A stretch of 64,000 nucleotides of DNA, taken from the NCBI GenBank assembly GCA_029844215.1, contig CM056724.1, positions 91,779,093 through 91,843,092 on the forward strand, given 5' to 3'. Positions 21,895 through 32,313 of the stretch are shown piece by piece. Under the pieces are notes generated by a model, which worked only from the letters and a program-made list of their open reading frames with translations, made no database searches and was not told where the DNA came from. This stretch comes from Przewalskia tangutica (lineage: Eukaryota > Streptophyta > Magnoliopsida > Solanales > Solanaceae). Each line of letters starts with the position of its first letter. Positions within the stretch are counted from its first letter, which is position 1. The position numbers and the translations under genes are program-made.

Positions 21895-24227
21895 TGTGAC
21901 ACCCCATTTTCAACCGTAGTCGGAAACGGGATTACTGCTGCATGGTTGGATTCCTAAAATGCTATTTAAAGGAGTCGCCACCTAATTATTATAGTGAATT
22001 AGGACACTGAAAATGTAGCATAAAATACTACGAATGATCTCCATTTTTTAAGGTCTGTGAAAGCTATGTGAGATTCTAGGTAAGGGTTCTTCATTATCCT
22101 AAAGGGAAGGGGTTAGGCATCCTAAAGGATCCGCTAACTTGCGGTTGTCCGTTCAAACTTAGGTTAGTATTATTGTGCTAACATGCAATTTACAATTCTA
22201 AAAGTGTTCTAATTATTAAACTAATCAAAAGATATTTAAACCAGGCATGCAAATATTTAAAATAAATATATATTTAACAAGATAGTAATAAAAGTAAACA
22301 ATCATAAAAAATGTAATGAAAAGAATTTAGCGACACTTCGCTTTTATTCTATTTTATGCCTGAGCTTTAACTTTGGGATGCGCCTCAAATGCAAAGACAC
22401 TTAGTAAAAGAGTTAGTAAATAATAAATAAATTACCAAACAAACACAGTATATGTATATATATATATATATAGATATATATATATATATATAGATATATA
22501 TATATATAAAAGATATATTTTTATATAGTGTGGGCTCAGCTAGTGTTATGCCAAGGATACTAAGACATGAGAAGCCAATATCGCTACGGCGGCGGTCGAC
22601 TCGCCTCCCGGTGAACGATACTATGCATTCTCGTCTAATCTTTTTCACTTTCCTCCTCGCCCACATATTAGTCTAAACACCATGGAGGCCTCCAGATCGA
22701 CGGATAAATCCTTCTTTGGCCAGTGTAGTATCAAATTCGTAAAATACCAAGTGTAGTATCATATTCAAAAAAAATCAGTTTAATACCAAATGTAGTATGT
22801 TGTCCAAATCAGCAAAATAAATAACAAATCGGCCAAAATCAAACCCTGATTTTTTACGTCAACACCGGGTCAACCCGACATTCCGGAACAAAACGAGAAA
22901 GCAATAACGAGCAGTTTAGAAAAATGACATTTCATGTCCAGATTTTAAGATGAAACGGCATCAGCGGTTTAGTGATCGCGAAGGGCGACAAAATCTCAAA
23001 TTTAAAGCGGCGGTCGCGGAATTCAATGAACTCCGGCGAATACCAAACACAAGAGAACATGCCAAATCGGTCCACCACGTAATAGCAATAACACGGAAGA
23101 GTAATAGTGGCGTCACCAAAGTTTTCTCGGTCGATTCAACAACAAGATATACCACAGATCGAAATAAAGCAAAACAAAGTTCACGGAGTTCTTGAACTCG
23201 CGACACGCTCAAAAGAAAGAAATCAAACCATCGCAAAAATACTAAATCAGGCCCAATCGATCCAAGACAGAAAGCAAGATGGAGAAACCAATCGCACGAA
23301 CCAAGGAAAGTGGCGTCGCCTCGTCGGCAAATCGGGCGACACCACGGCATTCGGCGATGGCGATGGCGTGAAGCAAGGTCGATGGCGGCGGAAAAGGGTT
23401 GGGGATGCGGTGGTGGTTCGCCGATGGTAGCGAGAGCGAAGCGGTGGGGTCGAGACAATGGTGATGGTGGTGTTAAATCGCCGTGGCGATGGCCGGTGGT
23501 GAGAAATTTTGAGGTCCTTGAAAAAAAACAAAAGTGGGCTGATCTTTTAAAAAAAATGCTGAACCTCCTGGACTTGTGCTGCCTCGTGGGATGCCCTTAA
23601 AAATGAACGTTGTCTTTCTTGTTTTTTTTTTTTTTTTTTTTGAACGTTGGGCTCTCTTCCCTTTTCCTCGATCTGTGGGCTGCCCCTCCTCTTTTAATAA
23701 AGGGGGGGTAAGGTGTTTAGGGGGGAAATGAAAGTGGTTTGAAATTTAAAAATGGGGGGAAATAAAAGGATGTTTGGAATTTAAAATGGGGGGGAAATAA
23801 AAGGGGGGTGTTTGGATGATATAAAAATGGTGTTGGATTGGAATGATTTGGATTGGGTTCCGTACTGGACTGGTTTGACAAAATGTAAAGCGGTTTAATT
23901 AATTAAAAGAAAAAATTAATTAATAAGATGCAAAATTATAAAAAATGTAAATGCCGATGCAATAATAATAAAATACAATATTTAGACAAATGTTTAATGT
24001 CTAATTAAAATTAAAGCGGGATGTCAATTAATTTATTTAAAGAGATGCAAATAATATTAAAATAAGCAGTGTAATAATAATAGAAACATAATATTAACAA
24101 AGACATAACGCTTAATTTTAAAAATATAAAGATAAAAATGCAAAAAATAATGATTAAAATGCAGTGTCCTAAAACACATGAAATTGCGACAAATATGCAA
24201 AAAACGGGTCAAAATTGACTGTCAACA
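21895..24227 (-). repeat. 3' LTR (left) of the non-autonomous Ogre-like element
   Basis: TGTGACACCCCATTTTCAAC ... GACTGTCAACA on the plus strand. It has an AT microsatellite (22450-22508), a poly-T run near 23620-23641 and a module shared with the larger Ogre LTR (GGAGTCGCCACCTAATTA, AAGGGTTCTT, GGGAAGGGGTTAGGCA and TTGCGGTTGTCCGTTCAAAC). The frames in 22950-23600 are not conserved between the two LTRs and are not genes. Confidence 0.85.
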
Positions 24228-24554
24228 GCATGTCCCTCTTTGTACGGAGATGATGGAAGAGTCTTCGGACAAAGATGTTGACCCGTAGCCAATTTTGTCC
24301 TGTTTTAAAAACTAGAACTTAAAAGTGGGGATGATGCAGACCCAAAGTTGTCCCAATGTCAAATTATGATAACATTGAGTCGTTGTGATGCGAAAATAAA
24401 AAGCAAAGCGTGATTTAAAAATGTCGATGTCAGTCATGATGACCTTTGGCTGCAATGCTAGAAAATAGAAGTAAAGGTAGCCTTGATTTAAAAATGTCCC
24501 AGTGTCGAATCAAGATGACGCTGGGTCGTTGTGATGCGAAAGTAAAAAGTAAAG

Positions 24555-25725
24555 CTGATGTAGATGTTCGTCGTTGCATGGACGAAATGCTGATGAAGCC
24601 GTTGCATAGGCTTTGATGAGATGGCGTCGTTGCATGGACATGATGCAGATGTTCGTCGTTGCATGGACGAAATGCAGATGAAGCCGTTGCATAGGCTTTG
24701 ATGAGATGGCGCCGTTGCATGGACGCGTCACAGATGTTAAATCGTTGCATGGACGAAATGAGATGGCGTTGCATAGGCTTTGATGAGATAAGCGGCATTG
24801 CATGGACGCGTCACGCAGATGTTCGTCGTTGCATGGACGAAATGCGAATAAGCCGTTCGCAAGCTTTGATGAGATGGCGCCGTTGCATGGACGCGTCACG
24901 AGATGTTCGTTGCATGGACGAAATGCGAATGGCCGTTGCATAGCTTTGATGAGATAAGCGCCGTTGCATGGACGCGTCACGAGATGTTCGTCGTTGCATG
25001 GACGAAATGCGAGATGAAGCCGCTGCATACTTTGATGAGATGGCGCCGTTTCATGGACGCACGAGATGTTAAATGCGTTGCATGGACGAAATGCGAATGA
25101 ACGTTCGCATAGGCTTTGATGAGATGGCGCCGTTGCATGGACGCGTCACGAGATGTTAAATCGTTGTATAGACGAAATGCGGATGGCGTTGCATAGGCTT
25201 TGATGAGATAGCGTCGTTGCATGGGCGTGATCAGATGTTCGCCGTTGCATGGACGAAATGCGAGATGGCCGTTGCATGGGCGTGATGCGAGATGTTCGTC
25301 GTTGCATGGACGAAATGCGAATGAAGTCGTTGCATGAACTTTGATGAGATGGCGCCGTTGCATGGATGCGACGAGATGTTTCGTTGCATGGACGAAATGC
25401 GGATGGCCGTTGCATAGGCTTTGATGAGATGGCGCCGTTGCATGGACGCGATGCGGATGTTAAATCGTTGCATGGACGAAATGCGATGATAAGCCGTTGC
25501 GTAGGCTTTGATGAGATAGCGCCGTTGCATAGGCATAATAAAAGGGGCGTCGTTGCATAGGCGTGATGCGAGATCATCGTTGCATAGATGAGCTGATGAT
25601 GGCCGTTGGATAGGCATAATAAAAGGGGCGTCGTTGCATAGGCGTGATGCGAGATCATCGTTGCATAGATGAACCGTTGACGGCCGTTGCATAGGCATAA
25701 TAAAAGGGACGTCGTTGTGCGGATG
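24555..25725. repeat. 80-86-bp tandem array with CGTTGCATGGACG sub-repeats
   Basis: About 14 units. Each contains CGTTGCATGGACGAAATGC, then GCCGTTGCATAGGCTTTGATGAGATGGCG, then CGTTGCATGGACGCG, so each unit has three related 28-bp sub-units. Antisense frames (RPCNDEHL and MQRRHLIKAY repeats) follow from the unit length. The last units (from about 25510) switch to a shorter GGCATAATAAAAGGGGCGTCG type. Confidence 0.85.
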
Positions 25726-26505
25726 TAATAAAGTGATTTCGACCAGGTAGGTCAGGCTACTATGATGAAGTTACTTGTATAATATAAACCGAATAAAATA
25801 ATTAGAGTTGTAAAAAGATTGAGAAATGATGATGAGAACGGCCCTGTGAACCAAATGACGCCTTGATATACGCGTGCGATTATGGCTTTGCGGGCTGAGT
25901 TACTACGAGAAACATCCTACAAAAATTAAAGATAGATGTAATAATTAGTGTTATAGATATGCTAAAACGAATGAATGAAGATAAGAATGTGGCCCTGTGA
26001 GCCGAGCTGCTATGCGAAAATCCCCTTCAACGTCGTCAAATTTCCAGTTATCTGTACTGCAGAGAAAATTTGTGAGATTTGAAATGGGCTGTTGGTTTGC
26101 GCGGGCTTTGTAGCTTTAACTCTGACCACTCGCATGCCCGATCTGTTCGGATCTGTAACCGTTTCCTGGCTTTAAGTATTTGGCTACAAGAGCGTATTCG
26201 ATAATATGATATTCGGTACTGACTGCCTCTTCTTACAATGAAGCTTTTTTAAAGCAGCCCCAGTTTTGGCATAAGCGGATGTCGAATGGACGAGACCGAA
26301 TTTGATATGGAAAACCTTTACTATCTTATCGCAGAGATTGGAAGGAGTGTGCTTTGTAACCGGTAGAGTAAGGACAAAAGATTTTAGAAAGAGTTGGACT
26401 GAGTCCGATGTGGTCACCTACGTGTCTCGCCATAGAGATCAAGTAGATACATAATCTAGGAGCCTAGCCCTATTGAAGTTGGGTTCGTCGATTAGACTTC
26501 GAGTA

Positions 26506-26536
<31 letters not shown>

Positions 26537-27817
26537 ATGGGACCAAAGTTGATATGGCCACCCATGCATTTTGCCAAAGGAACCAGTTTAAACCATAGTT
26601 TGCCGGTGACGGAGAATAAAGTAATTTTTAAGAGATGAAAAAATTAGATTTTTTTTTTTAAAAGGTGGGACCGAGACCGAAATGGCCGCCTACGTATCCC
26701 GCCGTGGGAATCAGGTCACACGTAGTTCCAAGTGTGACTAAATTTGAGAAAACCATTGTTTGAGATATGGGCTTTCCGTGTATCGCGCTGATAATGCAGG
26801 GAATAACACAACCCCAGAAAACCAAGCTAGTATAGCTCGTAATTAATACTAAGCGAATGCACAAAGTTGAAGTAGCAAAATAATGTAGTAAAGTGCACAT
26901 AGCTGAAAGCAACAAACATTACCATAGCAAGCAGACTATACAGATATCAAATGCGCGTCCTAGCATGTTTGGGACCTCTTTTAATGCCAGAGGTGGGCCT
27001 AAACGCCAAATATGCGAGATTATGATAAATAGGTCCAAGCTGTTAAATTGCAATGTTTTGTTGGAAATGGCGACCAAATGACGGTGCACTTTTTCCAATT
27101 TCGGCATGTCATGTTTAGGCTTGGATTTGTCTATCATTGTCACGCTACACATAGTATGCTAATGGTCGTTGGGTCGAGAAACCCGTCGACAAGTTTGGTG
27201 TTTTTCTAACTGTGGCGTCGATACCAAGGACCGACCCACCTAAGGTAAATGCATGCATGCCTTAATATAAAAGGGTGGTATAGCTCTATCTTAAGTTTCT
27301 AAGATTTGGCTTTACTAGACGCAAGGTTCCCGAGCGGACAAATCGAGTGAGAAGGCTACGCGGCCACCGGTTGGACCGGATTCTCCGCGTAAAATGCCAA
27401 CTCTCCTAAATTTGGGTATTTGAAAGAAATTTGCGGGTGTGCAAAGCGCACCTCGCGTGTAGTGTGTGATAGTGTTAATTTTCCGTAAGGGGGGAAATAT
27501 GAGCGGAATGCCATTTTAAGGAAAGCGGTAACAAATAGCAGTTAAGACAATATGCAAAATATATATGTAAAGCAGAATAATTTAGGCAAAACAATAAAAG
27601 CAAATAAGTGTAAAACATAAAGGAGTCAGTTTAAGGAAAGCAGTAAACAAATAGCAGTTAAGACAATATGCAAACAATATTCATATGTAAAGCAGAATAA
27701 TTTAGGCAAAACAATAAAAGCAAATAAGTGTAAAACATAAAGGAGGCAATTTAAGCAAAATAAAGGAAATAAAGCACAATAAATTAACCTATGTTTGTTG
27801 TGGTTAAGAACCTAATG

Positions 27818-27835
27818 TCCCCAGTGGAGTCGCCA
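27818..27835 (-). promoter_or_regulatory. Primer-binding site for Arg tRNA
   Basis: The plus strand reads TCCCCAGTGGAGTCGCCA, which from memory is the 3' end of plant tRNA-Arg(ACG) with its CCA. The element's minus-strand RNA would therefore pair with that tRNA. It lies 3 nt from the LTR. Arg-tRNA priming is characteristic of Ogre/Tat elements. Confidence 0.75.
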
Positions 27836-27838
27836 TGC

Positions 27839-30206
27839 TGTGACACCCCATTTTCAACCGTAGTCGGAAACGGGATTACTGCTGCATGGTTGGATTCCTA
27901 AAATGCTATTTAAAGGAGTCGCCACCTAATTATTATAGTGAATTAGGACACTGAAAATGTAGCATAAAATACTACGAATGATCTCCATTTTTTAAGGTCT
28001 GTGAAAGCTATGTGAGATTCTAGGTAAGGGTTCTTCATTATCCTAAAGGGAAGGGGTTAGGCATCCTAAAGGATCCGCTAACTTGCGGTTGTCCGTTCAA
28101 ACTTAGGTTAGTATTATTGTGCTAACATGCAATTTACAATTCTAAAAGTGTTCTAATTATTAAAATAATCAAAAGATATTTAAACCAGGCATGCAAATAT
28201 TTAAAATAAATATATATTTAACAAGATAGTAATAAAAGTAAACAATCATAAAAAATGTAATGAAAAGAATTTAGCGACACTTCGCTTTTATTCTATTTTA
28301 TGCACAGGCTTTAACTTTGGGATGCGCCTCCGGGTACCTGCAAAAGACACTTAGTAAAAGAGTTAGTAAATAATAAATAAATTACCAAACAAACACAGTA
28401 TATGTATATATATATATATAGATATATATATATATAAAAGATATATTTTTATATAGTGTGGGCTCAGCTAGTGTTATGCCAAGGATACTAAGACATGAGA
28501 AGCCAATATCGCTACGGCGGCGGTCGACTCGCCTCCCGGTGAACGATACTATGCATTCTCGTCTAATCTTTTTCACTTTCCTCCTCGCCCACATATTCCG
28601 TCTCGCTTACCATGGAGGCCTCCAGATCGACGGATAAATCCTTCTTTGGCCAGTGTAGTATCAAATTCGTAAAATACCAAGTGTAGTATCATATTAAAAA
28701 AAAATCAGTTTAATACCAAATGTAGTATGTTGTCCAAATCAGCAAAATAAATAACAAATCGGCCAAAATCAAACCCTGATTTTTTACGTCAACACCGGGT
28801 CAACCCGACCTTCCGGAACAAAACCCGAGGAAAGCAATAACCGAACAGTTTAGAAAAAATGACATTTCCTGTCCAGATTTTAAGATGAACAGCATCAAGA
28901 TCAGCAAGATACAAGAGGGCGACAAAATCCCAAATTTAAAGTTAACGGTCGTCACGAATTCAATGAACTCCGACCCGAATACCAAACACAAGAGAAAATG
29001 CCAAATCAGTCCAACCACACGTAATAGCAATAACACGGAAGAGTAATAGTGAGCGTCACCAAAGTTTTCTCCGGTCAGATTCAACAACAAGATATACCAC
29101 AGATCCCGAAATAAAGCAAAACAAAGTTCACCGGAGTTCTTCAGAACTCCGGCGACACGTTCAAAAAGAAAGAAATCAAACCAGTCCGCAAAAATACTAA
29201 ATCAGGCCCAATCGATCCCAGACAGATCGCAAGATGGTGAAACCAATAGCACGAACCAAGGGAAAGGGTCGGCGTCGCCTCGTCGGCAAATACCGGGGCG
29301 ACACCACCGGTGTTCGGCGATGGCGATGGCGTGAAGGCAAGGTCGATAGGCGACGGAAAAGGGTTGGGGGATGCAGTGGTGGTTCGCCGATGGTGACGGG
29401 AACAGAAGCGGTGGGGTCGGCGAGACAATGGTGATGGTGGTGTTCGTCGCCGGCGAGGGCAGTGACGGTGAGGCTGAGGGCTGCTGAGGTCCCTTGAAAA
29501 AAAACAAAAGTGGGCTGATCTTTTAAAAAAAATGCTGAACCTCCTGGACTTGTGCTGCCTCGTGGGCTGCCCTTAAAAATGAACGTTGTCTTTCTTGTTT
29601 TTTTTTTTTTTTTTTTTGAACGTTGGGCTCTCTTCCCGTCTCCTCGATCTGTGGGTTGCCCCTCCTCTTTTAATAAAGGGGGGGTAAGGTGTTTAGGGGG
29701 GAAATGAAAGTGGTTTGAAATTTAAAAATGGGGGGAAATAAAAGGATGTTTGGAATTTAAAATGGGGGGGAAATAAAAGGGGGGTGTTTGGATGATATAA
29801 AAATGGTGTTGGATTGAAATGATTTGGATTGGGTTCCGTACTGGACTGGTTTGACAAAATGTAAAGCGGTTTAATTAATTAAAAGAAAAAATTAATTAAT
29901 AAGATGCAAAATTATAAAAAATGTAAATGCCGATGCAATAATAATAAAATACAATATTTAGACAAATGTTTAATGTCTAATTAAAATTAAAGCGGGATGT
30001 CAATTAATTTATTTAAAGAGATGCAAATAATATTAAAATAAACGACTGTGTAATAATAATAGAAACATAATATTAACAAAGACATAACGCTTAATTTTAA
30101 AAATATAAAGATAAAAATGCAAAAAATAATGATTAAAATGCAGTGTCCTAAAACACATGAAATTGCGACAAATATGCAAAAAACGGGTCAAAATTGACTG
30201 TCAACA
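27839..30206 (-). repeat. 5' LTR (right) of the non-autonomous Ogre-like element
   Basis: Colinear with 21895-24227. The AT microsatellite is shorter (28399-28440). Around 28800-29480 this copy has CC or CCG where the left copy has a single C, and short G/C-rich patches differ. Confidence 0.85.
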
Positions 30207-30211
30207 TGTAG

Positions 30212-31301
30212 TACTTTGGGTTAAATTCCCGGATTCCTTTTATTAAGATATGTTATTTCCTTAAGTAAACTAAAATAAGAGGGTATATGAACAAGACTAA
30301 TAAGAAATTAGGGGTTTTCTTAACTTATTTATGTTATGTATGATGGCCGGTTGAGCTAGGGTAAGAGTATAAATGAGGGGTAAACCCCCAAGACGTTATA
30401 CCACCTTCTCCAGGGTAAGAGTATAAATGAGGGGTAAATCACCAAGACGTTATACCACCTTCTCCAGGGTAAGAGTATAAATGAGGGGTAAATCCCCAAG
30501 ACGTTATACCACCTTCTACAGGGTAAGAGTATAAAAGATGGGTAAATCCCCAAGACGTTATACCACCTTCTGAGTATGATTGAGGGGTGAATCCCCAAGA
30601 CGTTATACCAATCCATGGATTTGCTACCCATGATGCGAGGAATACCTCATGCGGGTGAAATAGTCCTAGGAGTAGGATTGCTTAATGATACTGCGGGCGG
30701 ATGGTCCTGCTTGATCGTGAGCCTCCTATTTTTATGTTGTAAGTATGCTATTTTTTACTCTCATTGTTAGTAAGGCACAGTGAACTGTAATTTGACTATC
30801 ATCTATGACTCCAGCTTTATTTAGACTTTGATTAAACTACAGTATTTTCTTCCAGTTTTACATACTTGGTACATATTGTGTACTGACCCCCTTCCTCGGG
30901 GGCTGCGTTCATGCCGCAGGTAGGGGTAAGCAGGTGGTGGATCCTCATTCTTAGGATCACTGATCAGGCGTCAGAAGCTCCATTTCTCCGGAGGCTTATT
31001 CATTTTGGTACGGTTTTCCCTGAAGTTGTAGATATTGTGTACATTCAGGGGTATGGCGGAGCCCTGTCCCGCCACTGTTATTATTCCTAGAGGTCCGTAG
31101 TCACGTATGTGGTTTGGCTGTAAGAACAACATTGTCCTGTGTTACTTTGGTTAAGTATATTTTATGGAAGGCGGCCTGGTCGGCTAGTCGGTGATGTTTA
31201 CTGTCTACAGGTTTATGTGTTATGTATGTTCCGCTGCTATTCTCTGATGTATACAGGCAGGGTGCCCTGCAGGCACTAGTCGCGCCCGGTCGGTCGTGAC
31301 A
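30212..31301 (+). repeat. Tekay 5' LTR, second part
   Basis: Resumes TACTTTGGGTTAAATTCCCGG after the insertion and ends CGGTCGTGACA, colinear with 59937-61016. It includes a 54-bp tandem array (30357-30612) and the GGCTGCGTTCATGCCGCAGG segment. Confidence 0.88.
30357..30612. repeat. 54-bp LTR tandem array
   Basis: About five units of GGGTAAGAGTATAAATGAGG plus CCAAGACGTTATACCACCTTCT, spaced 54 bp. Because 54 is 18 codons, the antisense strand stays open (RRWYNVLG repeats, 30356-30631). The same array is at 53636-53887, 60085-60337 and, reversed, in the 9.8-kb element. Confidence 0.85.
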
Positions 31302-31305
31302 AAAG

Positions 31306-31317
31306 TGGTATCAAAGC
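31306..31317 (+). promoter_or_regulatory. Tekay primer-binding site (initiator Met tRNA)
   Basis: TGGTATCAAAGC begins 4 nt after the end of the 5' LTR. The consensus plant site is TGGTATCAGAGC, so one base differs. Confidence 0.8.
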
Positions 31318-31506
31318 AGGTAGTCCTCGGAAAGTGTCTACAGACCGTGTCTAGTAGAGTCTTGATTATCGGTGTGTTGTGCACCACATCTATAATCAGG
31401 AGGCTACAGGATATTTAGGATTGGTTTCCATTCTTTCACTCTAAGATCGTGCAATAGAGCTGTGTTATAGGTTGAACTCCCTCTGACATATTTTTATGTA
31501 TCAGTT

Positions 31507-32313
31507 ATGCCTCCACGCAAGGCAACCGCGGCCCAGAAGGGCAAGGCAGCTGAGGGAGCTGCTAGTAGGACACAGAGGGTTACGAGGGCACAGGCCCAGT
31601 CTTTACCTGAGGTGATGTTTCGGACGGCGAGTTCCACGACGTCGCCAACCCCAGCAGAGTTCGGAGCAGCAGCAGCGGCTACTGAGACCGCGGTACCTGA
31701 GCCTCCAGTTACACAGCCTGGAGCAGAGGATATGGGCTACAAGGAGATGGCCCAGTTATTAGCCAGGATCGTGGCAAGGCAGGAGGACAGACGGGAGACA
31801 GCGGTTCCGGTTGTACCCGTAGTTCACCCCAGATCTGATAGCTTGAGACTTCGGGACTTTTTGAGTTGTAGCCCACCAGAGTTCTATGGGTCGAGGCCTG
31901 AGGATGATCCTCAGGAGTTTATCCGACAGTTACAGCGGATCATGAGAGTGATCAAGGCCTCGGAGACAGAGTCGGTAGTATTGGGTTCACATCGGCTGCG
32001 TGATACTGCAGTTGACTGGTTTGATTCATGGGAACTGTCCCGGGGGGAGCATACACTTCCAGTTGTTTGGGACGAGTTCTCAGAGGCGTTTCTTAGCCAT
32101 TTCTTGCCTCCGCAGATGAGGAGAGCGCGGGCCGATATATTTCTGACATTGAGACAGAGTGGGCGGACGGTCCGGGAGTACAACGTAGAGTTTGACTCGT
32201 TGGCTCGGTATGTACCCGCTTTAGTGACAGACATGGAGGACAGAGTACACCGCTATTTCACAGGGCTCGATGATTACTTAGCAGAGAGTTGTACGGGAGT
32301 AACTCTTCAGCCG
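31507..32313 (+). pseudogene. Tekay gag, N-terminal part
   Basis: Begins MPPRKATAAQKGKAAEG, a typical basic start for Tekay-group gag. The retrotransposon gag domain follows at about residues 110-260, with FYGSRPEDDPQEFIRQLQRI, AVDWFDSW and REYNVEFDSLARY. The frame is cut at TLQP by the Ogre LTR and continues at 51228 with GMDIARMQAYALRCEERRGR. Gag would form the particle and bind RNA in the cytoplasm. The protein computed to 32355 includes LTR-encoded residues and is not natural. Confidence 0.85.

Larger units (their letters stand above)
24228..27838 (-). mobile_element. Interior of the non-autonomous Ogre-like element
   Basis: From left to right: polypurine tract (read AAAGAGGGACATGC on the minus strand, 24228-24241), short non-coding repeats with GATGACxxTGG, an 80-86-bp tandem array (24555-25725), spacer, two stretches with the TACGTATCCCGCCGTGGGAATCAGG-type motif also seen near 37740 in the large Ogre (26420 and 26690), the leader shared with the large Ogre, and the Arg-tRNA primer site. 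No gag, protease, RT or integrase motif is detectable. Confidence 0.75.
21895..30206 (-). mobile_element. Non-autonomous Ogre/Tat-like LTR element
   Basis: An 8.3-kb minus-strand element with TG...CA ends and an exact TGTAG duplication (21890-21894 and 30207-30211). LTRs are about 2.33 kb (21895-24227) and 2.37 kb (27839-30206). The primer site at 27818-27835 reads as the 3' end of an Arg tRNA including CCA, and the polypurine tract is at 24228-24241. The 3.6-kb interior has no gag or pol. It shares the leader next to the primer site (26880-27838) with the autonomous Ogre element (44880-47008), minus the region equivalent to about 45015-46430. It probably depends on that family's proteins. 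Confidence 0.85.

Noticed and set aside
22950..23600. Overlapping ORFs on both strands (up to 165 residues) in the Ogre-like LTR
   Set aside because: The partner LTR at 28800-29500 does not keep the same frames; they reflect local composition and indels.
24430..25698. Long minus-strand ORFs of 122-172 residues (RPCNDEHL, MQRRHLIKAY repeats)
   Set aside because: They are translations of the 80-86-bp tandem array in several overlapping frames. No domain, and no consistent frame between units.
27818..27835. Possible Arg tRNA gene, from an 18-nt match to the tRNA 3' end
   Set aside because: Only the acceptor/T-arm end is present. There is no D or anticodon arm upstream, and it sits beside the LTR where a primer site belongs.
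30356..30631. Minus-strand ORF with RRWYNVLGIYPSFILLPW repeats, and its copies at 53611-53907 and 60082-60357
   Set aside because: It lies wholly in the 54-bp LTR tandem array; openness follows from the unit being 18 codons. Treated as a repeat and flagged only as a finding.
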